A stretch of DNA of 64,000 bases from Fragilariopsis cylindrus CCMP1102. Lineage: Eukaryota; Bacillariophyta; Bacillariophyceae; Bacillariales; Bacillariaceae. Made by a program: the position numbers and the translations under genes. The notes beneath the pieces are model-generated. The model made no database searches. It saw nothing but the letters and a program-made list of their open reading frames with translations, and was not told the DNA's origin. This document shows, in pieces, positions 47,636-59,900 of the stretch. Position 1 is the first letter of the stretch. Each line of letters begins with the position of its first letter. Location of the stretch: assembly GCA_900095095.1 (NCBI GenBank), contig FMBT01000308.1:432512-496511 (forward strand), given 5' to 3'.

Positions 47636-49402
47636 CTATGATGTCGACATTTCTATCGTTAGCTCTCTCCGAACGATGTCTTCTCTGTGTTCTTCTTGTG
47701 TGCAGATGTCTTCGTCGTATTCCTTACTTTCGACTGACTTGTCTACTTCTTCAGATTCCTCGTCAATTGCAGAAATGACATTTCGTATTGATGGAGTCTC
47801 CACGTCAGAATTAGAATTATGCAAAGAAGTTGACCGATGTTTTGATACATCGGGTGTACCCGGTGGGGTTGTGAGATTCGTCGACACTGTCACGTCTTCG
47901 CTATAAGAGCGGCACCTTGCTTCTTCAGCTATTTCCTCAACAACAGCTCCCTTTTGTTGTGTCGGTGTTGGAATGGAAGACTCTGAGGCACGATCTTCCC
48001 CATGAGGGTTGTCAGGATATTTGGGAACGAAGCACTTTTGCCACCAATTAAGATTCTCTACTACTTGCGGATCAAATTCGACCATTTCATCATCGTCTTC
48101 AGAATCAGAATCGTGCACTTCGTACGTCTTGATCATGACAACACACAACTATCAAAACATTAAGGAGAAAAAAGGAAAGAAATATGTAAGTATAATTCCC
48201 ATCCAGTTCATTGAAACATTGGAGATATATACGTCGAAAAGGAAAGGTTTATATTATTACTACACATGATCCGAACTCACCTTTTCATCTGCGGGTGCTT
48301 TAGTCCAGCCGGCCTTCCAAGCCCATATGCAATAGAAACCAATCAAAATTGCTTCTACAATCCCATACACAAGAGGAACACTAACAGCCTGGGCCTGTTC
48401 GGTTGGATCACTAAACATCGTGACTGCCACACTCGTACCAATTGCGGTATTTTGATAACAGCATTCGATTGAAATAGCAACGACTTCGGGATGTGACAAA
48501 CGAAAACTACGTGCAATTAAGTTGGCTAATATTATTCCAACACAGCAAGGAAATGCCGTACCGACATAAAAGGACCAAGGCAAACTCCAAAAATTCGTGT
48601 CTGCTCCACTCGCTCCTCCCGATCCCAAAAAGGCAGAAAATAGAATAAGGGTAATCCCACAAATACTACCAAAGTAGTTTGCTCGTTTATGGAATTGATT
48701 ACTATCGAATCGATACCCCAAAAATAGACCACCAAGGATGGCTCCCATCACAACACCTAGTGTGATAAAAATAGCTCCAAAGTCTAATGATGATACTATA
48801 TTGACTGCATCATCGCCGTCTTCTACCAAAATCACTCCGTATGCCAAATACCCATACAGAAATAGATTGGCTGGTAGAAGACCAATAGAAAGTAGTGAGG
48901 AAACAGATGTCATAGCCACTGATAAAGCTAATTCTGCATTAAATAGACTACACCACCAATTTGAGTATGATCCTCCCGGACTTGCGGTCACAACTAGTAG
49001 AGAAACGCCCATTGCTTGTGTGTATCCCCATCGATTAAAAATTAATATTGTTATGAATCCGAGAAATGGCATAATTACAAATTGCATAAATATTCCTGAT
49101 AGAATAGCAAACTTATTCGTTAATTGATGTCTTAGATCTCGTAAATTGACAGTTGCGGATAACCCGAAAATCAAAAAGAATAGAAGTAGATTGGAGATCG
49201 TAGCTGAAATGATAACTCCAGTAGAATCTTCACTGAAGTATGTATCATCAACGACAATAATATTGTTGGAATCGGTTGTTGTTGTTGTTACTGTTGTTGC
49301 ATTTGTTACAGTATCGAGTGAACGATGAATAAAGCTTTCTATTGTCCACGATGACGTCGACGACGAGTCGTATTCTTCTATTTTTATCGTAGCTTCCAAC
49401 AT
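47636..49402 (-). CDS. SLC10/BASS-type sodium-coupled transporter with long cytoplasmic tail, two exons
   Basis: Exon 1 is 49402-48281 and exon 2 is 48148-47636; the 132-bp intron has a GTGAGT donor and TGATAG acceptor, and the join gives 544 residues. Nine or so membrane helices are visible. The family motifs are TASPGGSYSNWW (helix 4, the SPGG sodium-site motif of NTCP/ASBT) and SIECCYQNTAIGTSVA (the E-x4-QN crossover motif in helix 9). An N-terminal extracellular stretch of about 70 residues has possible N-glycosylation sites. The second exon encodes an acidic, Ser-rich tail of about 170 residues that may be regulatory. It probably sits in the plasma membrane, since no plastid leader is seen, and imports an organic anion with sodium. 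The substrate is unknown. Confidence 0.87.
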
Positions 49403-49985
49403 TGTTTGTTAATGCTGTTCTTTGAATCCAGGTAATTTATGAAAGGAATATATACCAAGAATGCAGATTGTGTCGTGAAGTATTGAACTAGTATACTGTG
49501 TGTAGCAAAAGGTTTTCGACGGTGATGTTATGGTTTCCGGAGGGTTTTAAAAGGTAGGTTTTCCAAAGTTTCACGAAGATTAGAATATCGTGCTTGGAAA
49601 ACTTCTTCTTAACCTTGAACGTGTTGGACTGACTTTGCACTTATTACCGATCGTCGTCGTAAAAACGAAGATGCCAACAACAGATTCGATTCAAAGTTCT
49701 TCCTGGTATGCACGTTGCTGAAGCGAATGCAATTTCCGATCTCAGCAGTGTTTGAGTGTTTTTTTGATATCGTGAAACGATTGAACATTCTGAGTTACAT
49801 AAAAAATGCTGGAAGGAAACGTAACAAGACTTAATGACGGCCGGACAGACGCTAAGCATTTTCAGTCGTGTATAATTCAGTCCCTTGGAACGTATTAAGA
49901 CTTAATCACGAAAGAAAAGAAAAAAATCAGACGTGTTCAATTTACACACGATTGGAAATATTATTTCGGCGACTTACTGTTTTAA
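49403..49985. other. Intergenic upstream of transporter
   Basis: About 580 bases without a gene. Confidence 0.45.
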
Positions 49986-50142
49986 ATATAACGGTTATGG
50001 CTGAACCATGGCGGAACAATGGCGGAATAATGGCTGAATCGATTCAGCCATTATTCAGCCATGAATTTTATACCTTTTATATACTACTAATTATGACCGT
50101 TAAAATAACTCAATATTTTTAACCGTTACAGTTATATTTACA
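49986..50142. repeat. Foldback element with 32-bp perfect palindrome (MITE-like)
   Basis: A perfect 32-base palindrome lies at 50025-50056, centred on TGAATCGATTCA. Outside it, TAAATATAAC and GGTTA on the left (from about 49985) recur inverted on the right (about 50126-50142) with small changes. Multiple imperfect copies of a GGCTGAA/GGCGGAA unit lie on the left arm. The size of about 160 bp suggests a non-autonomous foldback or MITE. No target-site duplication is clear. Confidence 0.5.
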
Positions 50143-50232
50143 ATAGCCCTTTCCACTTTTTTGAAAGTACCTAATTTTCATTAACACTGCAGTTGTTTGT
50201 TCGTTCTTATGCTTTCTACTGTATTCTACGGT

Positions 50233-50478
50233 ATTTCTTATTTCTTACAGGACCGGACAACATCCTTATGACATATCAATAATAAAATATACGAATAACA
50301 CGCTTTTATTCTTATCCCAGGACCTCACAACAACATTCCTCCCATCTACTACCGTAACTAACTGACATCTCCATATAATAATATAAGAAATAACACGCAC
50401 AGTTCTTGAATGCTTCTATTCTTATTTCTTATCTCAGGACCTCAAACAATATCCTCCCATCTACTACCGTAACTAACC
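50233..50478. repeat. Degenerate direct repeats upstream of the transposase gene
   Basis: Copy A (about 50291-50362) and copy B (about 50389-50478) share AATAACACGC, TCAGGACCTCA and the longer CTCCCATCTACTACCGTAAC block. A third, partial copy (ACAGGACCGGACAACATCC) lies at about 50243-50270. The array ends about 70 bp before the ATG at 50550. Confidence 0.65.
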
Positions 50479-50549
50479 CATAATAATAATAATTCCTCCC
50501 GGTGCAAACACACGGATCAACACTAATCTCCATCGCAGTAGCAGTTGTA

Positions 50550-52219
50550 ATGAAGGAATGCTCTATTTACAAGCTTTTCTTTATTGGTGTTACTTTCTTC
50601 ATTTCATGCGGATTTCACGACGACGAGAGGGGAAATGAAACTGCTAGTTTCATCAACAAACCCATCACAAAAATTCCAAAACTTGACGACATCGTCGATT
50701 TTTCTGCAACTTTTGGGACAACCACCACAATAGTCACGGATGGTTCCTTTGAAGAATATGTCACTACTGATGACGATGTATATTGCAATGAGACTTTTGC
50801 GGGTCCTTGTGTTGCATCCGCTGCTGCGATGTTAGTTTTCGCTGGTCTTTTGTACTCTGCCTCTATATGGCAGAAGCAACCACCGGTTCTCGTCGAGCCA
50901 AAGGAATCAAAGACTGCATGTATATTTATTAAAGGACACAAAATCTCTTATGATGTTGATTTATATGCTACTATAGCGAATCTCAAACAAAAGATCGGCG
51001 ATAGGATTGGTAGTGATGTGATAGACGATCAGTTCATTATATTTGCTGGCAAACGACTATCAGATCATAAGAGGCTTATTGATTATAATATACAAATGCA
51101 TTCAACTTTGTTTCTGACGGGAAGAATTTTAGGTGGTAGTGGATCTACACGCGGACGAGGAACGAGTCGTGGGGGAATGCTGAACGGAGGCAGAGGGCAT
51201 CTAAATCAACGTTACAGTGGTGGCGGACGAGGTCATGGGGGGAGAGCTCCATCAGATGGAAGTGGAATCAACCGACAGCCTGGTTTCACAAGAGAGTACT
51301 CTGAAGAAAGTGTCCTATTATATGGTCTAATATACGCAGGCTTTGATGAATTTCGACAAAAGGGTGTCAACGAAGAGAAGAACATCGAGCGATTTAGATG
51401 TTGCTATGGTGTAGGACACAAAGCGATTGCAGCTCTTATAGAAGATCTACCCGACAAAGATTTTCAGCTCAAAAATTTATTTGTCGCATTGAACTTCCTG
51501 AAGACTTACAACACACAAACAGTGCTTTCGGGATGGTGGGACATGGACGAGAAAACAGTGAGTAAATGGACCAAGCATTACCAACTGGAGATACAAAAAC
51601 TAAAGAAGAAAAAAGTGAGTTGTATGCTTTTGTTTGGTTTGTTGTCTATCTTTATTTTAATTAATTGCTCACTTACTTTTAATTCGTTCAGATAATAGGA
51701 GCAAAGGGTAGTCTTAAGTTCGATACAGTATTCATTTTGACGGTTGATGGTGTTCATTTTAGGACTTATGAATCGCGCAAGAAGCCTACAGCAAAGGTTT
51801 ATAGTCATAAATCTAATGGACCAGCTATGACATATGAAATCGCCATTGCTATCCACGAGTCTCGTGTGCTTGCGATCAATGGGCCTTTTGATGCATCAAA
51901 GCCCGATATAACAATATTTCGAGAAGAGCTGAGCGATGCGATGCCTGAAGGTAAGAGGGGAATTGGAGATAGCGGTTACCAAGGCGAACCAACGAAGTTG
52001 AGTATTCATCGTTCAGCTCACTCGAAAGAAATGACAAACTTCATCAACCGTGTCCGAGCTAGACACGAAAACTTTAATGCAAGGATTAAGAACTTTAGTA
52101 TCTTATCCAATTGCTTTCGATCCAATGACAAAATTAAACACAAGATGGCATTTGAAGCCGTTTGTATTCTATGCCAATATGATATGGAGAACGGTCATCC
52201 TTTAATGGATGTTGCATAA
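50550..52219 (+). CDS. DDE transposase of a diatom-type DDE_Tnp_4 family with an N-terminal ubiquitin-like domain, two exons
   Basis: Exon 1 is 50550-51614 and exon 2 is 51692-52219; the 77-bp intron (GTGAGT...TTCAG) joins in frame to 530 residues. The N-terminus has a signal-like hydrophobic stretch (KLFFIGVTFFISCG) and a possible membrane helix (ASAAAMLVFAGLLYSASIW). Residues about 124-196 align with ubiquitin along the whole fold: IFIKGHKISYDV, ATIANLKQKIGDRIG, FIIFAGKRLSDHKRLIDYNI and STLFLTGRILGG. The fold ends in Leu-Gly-Gly like mature ubiquitin. An Arg-Gly-rich linker follows. The transposase then shows TVDGVHFRTYE (first Asp), GIGDSGYQGEP (second Asp), RARHENFNARI (Glu) and FEAVCILCQYDMENGHPL. 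The three catalytic acids are intact. It may be active or domesticated; terminal inverted repeats were not found. Confidence 0.8.
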
Positions 52220-52273
52220 ACAAACAACAAGAGTCTAACAAAGAGGTCGGCAAGAGCTACAGTAGGTATAAAG

Positions 52274-52417
52274 ATGCAGTTCACTTGTGAAAATTGCCAC
52301 ACAGGTGCACAAGGTGTGGAACCGCTCAAGCAATGTAAAGAGTGCATGGTCGCTGCATACTGCAGTAAGGAATGTCAAACTATTCACTGGAAGAAGCATA
52401 AGCACGTCCTTCCTTGA
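52274..52417 (+). CDS. 47-residue MYND zinc-finger ORF downstream of the transposase
   Basis: An ATG at 52274 opens a frame of 47 codons ending at 52417. It reads FTCENCHTG, LKQCKECMVAAYCSKECQ, TIHWKKHKHVLP, which is a complete MYND zinc finger (C-x2-C, C-x2-C, then C-x3-C and H-x3-H... pattern) with the usual HW-x-x-HK ending. It starts 54 bases after the transposase stop. It may be a separate small protein, or a final exon of the transposase gene if an intron spans the stop; no convincing donor before the stop was found. MYND fingers bind proline-rich peptides. Confidence 0.6.
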   Translation: MQFTCENCHTGAQGVEPLKQCKECMVAAYCSKECQTIHWKKHKHVLP

Positions 52418-53050
52418 AGGACGTGGACTATTATACTAGGACAAGTAGAACATAAAATAATACTGAGTGAATATTATTATTAAATAGTTATTTAATTATT
52501 TCAATGGCAAACGCACAAAGCATTTATTCTATTATTGTTTTTATTATTCATGAATGAGATGATGCATACACATCATTCTTCTAATACGTAAGTTCTTGTT
52601 GTTGTTGTAACGAGCATAGCGAATAGTCGTCAAACTCTCCTTGTCTGTTGTAAGTAAATACGAAAACGTATCGTACACGATGGTTGTCTGTTGGTTTGAT
52701 AAGAATCACCAATTTCGTGTATGGTAAGGTTGATAAGAATAAGAACGTGTTAAGTTCGTTTTGGCATTCGTGATTAAAATTCAACTTGTTTCGAACTTGT
52801 TTTCAAACAAGAAACAAGATGGTTTATAAAAAGTTAAGAGTAACCGCGTTATCGTGCTTTTTCCACGATATGGAACAATGAATATTTTTAATTCAAGTTT
52901 TGAATGATACGCTATTGTTATAGCGTGATAAAACACAAAAATTCTTCTTTCTTTTTTTCTTGACAGTAGCTCATAAAACGTTGTTTCGAACATATTGAAA
53001 CGTTGAATCCTTTACTCTTATTATAATCCTATTCTTTTAGTACTTTTGCC
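52418..53050. other. Intergenic region with small hairpins
   Basis: No gene seen. A perfect 7-bp stem with a 4-base loop lies at 52909-52926, and ATCGTG/CACGAT arms flank a T-rich loop at about 52851-52869. These could be regulatory or remnants of an element end. Confidence 0.45.
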
Positions 53051-53428
53051 ATGTCTCCTTTTAGATCTCCCAAGTCTCCCAGTACTCCTGCTGCTGTCCA
53101 TCGCATCGAAAGTAAGGCGAAGATTGCAAAGTTTAAAACTTCTTTATCCGCGGCTACAGCCTCTCGGGTATTCCATGATGCTCAAGCTGACCATCATCTT
53201 GCTTTAAAAATTTCTTTATCCGCGGATAAAGCCTCTCGGGTAATCCATGATGCTCAAGCAGACTATCATCTTGCTCAGGCTCAAGCTTCTGCTGATGAAG
53301 AAGCGGCTCTTGACACTGAGATCGCCCAGGAGACGTCTTTACAAGGTATCTGCGAGGATTATATCCGTGCCTTTGAAAGTGGTGATGGAGAGAAGAAAAA
53401 GAAACCGTGGTATAGATTTGGATTTTAG
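53051..53428 (+). CDS. Small Ala/Asp-rich protein with internal repeat
   Basis: 125 residues from an ATG at 53051 in a good context (TTGCCATG). An SP-rich start (MSPFRSPKSPSTPAAV) precedes two copies of a unit of about 30 residues: SLSAATASRVFHDAQADHHL and SLSADKASRVIHDAQADYHL. The units are also similar at DNA level, so they are a recent duplication. A coiled-coil is likely. The end is basic (EKKKKPWYRFGF). The family is not recognised. It lies in the accessory-looking block. Confidence 0.55.
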   Translation: MSPFRSPKSPSTPAAVHRIESKAKIAKFKTSLSAATASRVFHDAQADHHLALKISLSADKASRVIHDAQADYHLAQAQASADEEAALDTEIAQETSLQGICEDYIRAFESGDGEKKKKPWYRFGF

Positions 53429-53568
53429 AGGAAATTTAAAATCTTACGATGTATTCAGTTGTTAATGTTAGTAAAAGTTTCTACTTATAATAATAAATTA
53501 ACCTTTTAAATCATATATTTGTATATTTAAAATAATTAATTTCTACATAGTAGTGCTTGTATTATCTA

Positions 53569-53775
53569 TCGTACACAGTTAGTTGATTTATTCATCAGTG
53601 AAGACTGGACGTTCGATTAGTTATATTAGTTAGTTTGTTGTATCAAGACGATGTAAACAAATACATCGGCCGATTAGTATGCTTTGTGTTAATTATCGTA
53701 CACAGTTAATTCATTCATCAGTGAAGACTGGACGTTCGATTAGTTATATTAGTTAGTTTGTTGTATCAAGACGAT
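53569..53775. repeat. Direct repeat pair at the 3' side of the large minus-strand gene
   Basis: Copies at 53569-53652 and 53696-53775 share a block of 63 identical bases (53590-53652 and 53713-53775; offset 123). The identity suggests a recent duplication. Confidence 0.85.
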
Positions 53776-53988
53776 ATGATGGAATAGAAGCAATCGAATC
53801 GTCAAAAAGAGTTGAAGGCTGTTGATGATTGGTTATCTATCGTACGATGACAGCTGTTCGTATCATCCAAAACGATGGAGTTCTTGTTTCAATTCCTTGA
53901 TTCCTTCGTCGAGTGTCTTTATTGGGCTAATCCGAGTAGAAAGAATCGAATCATCAAAAGAAGCAAACGACGAGTCATCGTCCACTAG

Positions 53989-56900
53989 TCAATTGGAGCT
54001 GCTACGACGACCAGAACGAAGTCGAGTATTAATAGTGCCTACACCAGTATTGTTCATATTAATCTCCAGGTCATTACGTCGCCGTCTTTTCCTGCTTGGC
54101 GAGGCACTTGGACCTCCACTTGGGCTTGCTGATGGTGAGGCACTAGGACCGCCACTTGGGCTCGCTGAAGGTTCCGCTAAAGGTTCCGCTAAAGGTTCCG
54201 CTAAAGGTTCCATTCTGTGCTTTTGAGTTGTTGTAGACCCAGGATCGATGAGTGCTGGCATCTTAGCGTTGATGATAAGTGCTGCAATCTCAGCTCGGTC
54301 CCCCTCGCTACGACGAGACAAACGATGATCTTCTTCAAAACGTTCCTGCATGAGAAAAGCTAATCGTGTGGTTTGATCAGGTGCTACTTTCGCAAAATGG
54401 GCCAGGAACATTGTTCTTTGTTCCGCCGAATGGGCTGTAACATCGGCCTCCAGCAACATTGTTCTTTGTTCCGCCAAATGGGCTGTAACATCGGCCTCCA
54501 GCAACATTGTTCTTTGTTCCGCCAAATGGTCCTCCAACATTGCCGTACGAATCGAAATAATTCGCTTTAACTCCTCTAAGAATGATCCAAGATCGTTGAA
54601 ATTTTCTATATTCCTCTTCAAATCGTTCGCGTATTGAGTATCGCATGGAGTCGTAGTATAGCGTGGAGTCGTAAAAATAGTTCGCTTGATCTTCTTATTC
54701 ATGGTTTCTCTTTGAATAATGCCCCAAGCGGCCCTAGCGTTTCTGAACTCTTCTCCAAGTTTTTCGAGATCTGCTGCCGACGCATTCGTATTCTTATCTG
54801 GATGAGTCTTGAATAAACGTTGATTGTAGGCACGTTTCAATTTATCTATATCGTATGATTGACTAGGATCTAAATTAAGGGACTTTTTTGCCCATTCAAG
54901 TGTTCCAGGCCCGATGGAGAACTCGAACTCATCCTCCGGCTGGTGATTAAATCCAGCAGGTAAACCTTTTCCTTGTTCATTGCGAGTCGACACGATCGCT
55001 TGTTGCTGAGGTTGCTGAGGTTGCTGATGCAGTAGATTTTCGTGTAGCGTAGTTCTAGTTACTGACATATTATCTTCTCGTCGCAAGTTTTTCAAAGTAG
55101 TACAAAGCACCGTATCATCTTCCTTAGTATCTAGTGGAGAAGTTACTACTGACATATCTTCTTGGAATGTTTCCAGCGCCATAGTATCTTCCTTTTCATC
55201 CTGTAGAGAAGTCACTGACATATCTTCTTGCAATTGTTCTAAAGTAGTAATATTCTGAATTTCTTGGTTATCAAGACTATATCGAATAGCTTCCTTCAAG
55301 TCATTCTCATGTTCGCTACACGCAATACACAGCCATTTTTCTTTGTTCTCCATTGCTTCCTCAATAGCAGAACATAATGATGAATGAAGATACCTTCCGC
55401 ATTTCCGTGTACATGGGTGCTTCGGAACTGTTACATCTTGTTCAAAGAAACATCCTCTATTGAGATATTTACTCCCTCCAATCATTTCGCATTTATTCCC
55501 TTCTCCTTCACACCACCCACCACAAACTTTGCTGTTGCCCAATGCATCCGATCGTTTGTGGGTTGGGGTTTCCATCGCCATAATATCTTCCTTTTTATCC
55601 TGTATAGAAACCACTGACATATCTTCTTGCAATTGTTCTAAAGTAGTAATATTCTGACTTTCTTGGTCATCAAGACTATATCGAATAGCTTCCTTCAAGT
55701 CATTCTCATATTCGCTGTTGCTGCTGCTGTATGATGGCGCTGAAGGCTGTTTCAGTTCTGTTGTTGGAAGCCTTGATGCATTCGGACGAGCCAATTGTCT
55801 TGCCTTCTGATGAGCCTTCAGTTCTTCCTTCGGACGAGCCTTCAGTCCTTCCATCGGACGAGCCAAGTGACTTACAGTTCCCCGTTGTTCAGCTTCTATG
55901 GCGAGAGCAGAGTTAGCAACAGGAACATTATTCGCTTCCTTCGTAGAACCATATGACATATCATCTGGACTGGAAGGAGACCCAATAATCTCTACAGCGA
56001 AATCACCAAATGTAGTTCCAGTGGCAATGGTTTCACCTATACTTGAGAGGGTTCTTTCATCAGAGCTTTCTGGCTCGTCTTCTTCAAGAGCACGATCGAT
56101 GAGATGCAAAATTGCGTTATCCTTCTTCAATGAGAGTATGATATTTGCGACCAATTCTTCACCACCAGATATGGTGACTTTATTGAAGCAACCTGTATGG
56201 TCTCTCAAAAAGTGGAGTGTTGTAGTCCCGATTGTTTCCAATCTACGAGCTTCATTGAGACTATCTAGTTTATGATGACCACGTACAGTATAGTTCTTTG
56301 GTTCAAAATCTCCTACACCTTGAAGAGCCGAATTCATAGGGATGAAGAAGGTCAAAGGATCATCACCATCGCAATTTTTGTTGCATTTCAGATAGGCTTC
56401 ATTATTTTTGTAAATATATGCAGGATTCTTCTCTATCACTAACTGAACGCGATCTGCATGATCATGAAGAACTTTCCGCTGCAACGACGTTCTTTTTGGC
56501 GCTGCTGGTAACAAGGCCGTCGACTCGGCTTTCTCTTTGGATAGAACGGTATCATCAGATTTCTTCAATTCCGCCAACTGATTTTTCAAGTCAGCAATTT
56601 CTTCCTCAAGCACAGAATCATCGAAGCTTGCTGCTGTATTATCTACAGCACTCAAACTATCAACGTCTTCGATGGCCTTATCAAGTTCTAGTTTTTTCTC
56701 TGCAGTAAGACCTATTGTTGTTCTAGTTCTACGTCCGTTCATACTTTCATCCAATTCTTGCCTTAAAGTATTAGCGTGGGTTTTCTTCTCGGCAAGTTCA
56801 CGAGCATGATTATGTTTATTGTCGCCAACAACCTTCTGTTTAGCCTGAAGTATGTTTATCTGGTCTTTGATGTCGTTCTTACCAGTGGCAATCGACAAGC

Positions 56901-59900
56901 TATCCAATCCACCTTGAATATCGGATACATCGGAATCTTCTTCTAGATGAGGTTTGGTAGCCTGATTGTCGTGATCTTTCGAACTCAAATTATTGTGCAT
57001 CTTGCTATCCTCCTCAATAATATCGTCGTCATCATCGTCGTTTCCATTACGATTGGTGTTATCGTCATCTGATAACCAACGAAATATCTCGGTAGACATA
57101 TCGGTCACTTCGGTTTCACCGTCATCGTATAGTACAAAACATTTTTCTTCGTTTGGTCCAACAAAATACATGACAGTACCAGGATAGAACTGTTCGTCTT
57201 CTTTCCAATAGATATCAACACGAGATCCAATCCGAATCTGACTCAAATGAGGAGACAAGACATTTGCATCATCACCAGACAAAGTCCTCATAGGAGTGGA
57301 CAGACTCGTATCAAGTCCAGTTCCTGCGTATTCAGATGGACCAGGTGCATCATCACCAGACAAAGTCCTCATAGGAGTGGACAGACTCGTATCAAGTCCA
57401 TTGGTTTTAATACCAGGAGGTGTAGCCAATAAATCCGAAGTAAGATCAACATCAGGAAAAGGTGACGAGACAGCTGGGTGGGAGGCAGGTGTAGCTGAAA
57501 TGTTTTTCTTCTTTAAGATGGGATTCTTCTTTGCTGTACCACGAGCTTTCGATACAGAATCACTCTCTTCTGCAACTCTTGGGTCATAAGGATGTTTTAA
57601 ATCTTTGTTCCTATTTAAATACTCGGAAGGCGAAACTGTTGAAACAGTAGGGTTTTTTTTCTTCTTTAAGATCTTCTTACGAGTAGAACTTGCTGTACCA
57701 CGTGCCTTTGATACAGAAGCATCGTTGGTATAACCAAACGCAGCTCGTTGAGCACGCCTTTCATTGTCCTGAGCAATCCTTTCCTGCCTTTCAGCTTCTT
57801 GTTGAACACGCTTTTGCGTCTCTAGAGCACGCCTTGCAGTCTCCGCAACCCTTTCACGCTGAGCAATCCTTTCCTGCCTTTCAGCTTCTTGTTGAACACG
57901 CTTTTGCGTCTCTAGAGCACGCCTTGCAGTCTCCGCAACCCTTTCACGTTTCTCCTTTAATGCCTGTGCACGTGCCTTAGCTCTTGCTTCATAGCCGTTA
58001 TAACCAAATACAGGGTGAACTTCTTGGACTTTGTTGATCTTGTCGCTTTGGGAAGCGACGACGTTCATAACATGGTTGGGTTGTCCAAAATTGAATGAAA
58101 AAGGAGAAGAAACAACATCAGATGAAGATGGTGGAGTGATGTTGTAATCACTAAAGCAGTTTATAACCCCATCGTCATCGTCAATACCTCCGCCTTTCTT
58201 CTTTTTGGGATCATCCAATGCTGTGTCATTACCAATGTCACTGTCTTCGTCAATGCTGTTCTTGTTGTTGTTGTTGTTGTTGTTGTTCTTCTTCTTCTCA
58301 CTTTGTCCAGCAGATGCAGATAGAACGGAAGGAAGGACAGCGATAGGAGGAGCAGATTTGAGTCTCCCTCGATGAACACCAACACGATTACGATCCTCTC
58401 CATGGGCTTGGCGTTCGATAACTGGGTCTGAGGAAGGTGCTGAGGAGGTATTCTGGTGAGATTGTCGGGCGTGGTTGACTTTTCCTCCTTGGGAAGCAGC
58501 GGCTTTTCCAGAAAGCTTATGGGCTTTCTCTTCGCCTTCACCAGCATTCTTATTCTTGTAACGGCTGCCAGTAGTACTACTTTTCTTCGCTGCACTACGT
58601 TGAGGTGATACTTTTTTGCCTAATCCGATCAACGAAGAAAGAGTTGATTTACGACTTGATTTAAGACTTGATTTACGACTTGGTAGTTTAATGCCTGAGG
58701 TCGACGAGGCCTGGACTACACGTTTAGAACGACGAGTTGCTTTTTTTTCTTTCTTTGCTGTGCGATGACAACTAGAGTTATCTGAAAAAAAAATACGTGG
58801 CAAATTGTTTAGAATTAACTTTCATCATGCTAAATAAAATATTACATACTACATGTAAAAACCACGTCTCATTCCTCACCTTCTGATCCATCTGATTCAT
58901 CTGATTCATCATCACTATCGAAAAGATTGTCGCAGTCTTCGTCATGTTGTGACCGTCTCGTATCCTTAGCAAGGTTCATCGTTTTATAAGTACCATTGAC
59001 TACTACACTGAAAGATCCAGTAATTGTATCCTGTTTCGTTTTCAATAGCTGGTTACAACCAGATTTATCAACACCTTGTCTTTCTACAGTTTCACTAGTC
59101 TTCGTTACATTGATCGTTAATTGACAATCACCTTGTGCTTCATGTCCTTCGTTGAAGTTATCGTTGTTCACTGTCATGCCCATAGGAAAGTTCAAACGAA
59201 ACCTCTTTTGCGTCGCATTGCTCTTGCTCAATTTTTTGGCCATATAGCCGTGCGCCTTAAATTCTGCATCCTGTGCATGTGGGTTCACTTTCTGCAAGAA
59301 ATTGGCGGAATGATCAATAAATTTACGAGGAACAGATCTGTCCACAGTATTGAAGATAATGGATGCTCCTTCTGATACGATGTAAGCGCTTATTTTGTTT
59401 TCGAAATAATCTCGCATATCTGCCACATGCGTGTAAAAGGTCATCTTGGTACAAGTCGTACCACTACCTGCTCTATAGTCTGCTGGATTAAGGACCACAT
59501 CGGGGACACACACACGGTTGGACACCAGCGAGATTCGTCGATTCAGGTTCTAGGTCGAGGTTAATATCCTGAGTCTCAACTGGGTCAGGAGTATCTTGAT
59601 GGTCATTAGGAAACATGGTGTCTTCTTTTTCAGATCTTACTGCGTGTCGTGGTGGTGGTGGTGTTTCTTTTGGTTGGATGTCTTCTTTATCTTCCGCTTT
59701 TTGTTGATTGTGCACTGAGCAGAATTGAATATGGAAATAACAAAAAATTGGTAGAAAATAGCACTAGTGAGTTGTGATAGTGGAGTTTCTTGTAAGAAAA
59801 ATGGAAACCAATAATACGGTGACGGTTGCTCGCTTTTACGTTACCTAGCCGTAAGGTAGAATAAAATCTAACGGAAAACTTACAAAGATTTGGATTTATG

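Noticed and set aside
57769-57948. CRISPR-like or satellite array
   Set aside because: Two contiguous copies without spacers, inside a coding exon; a coding duplication.
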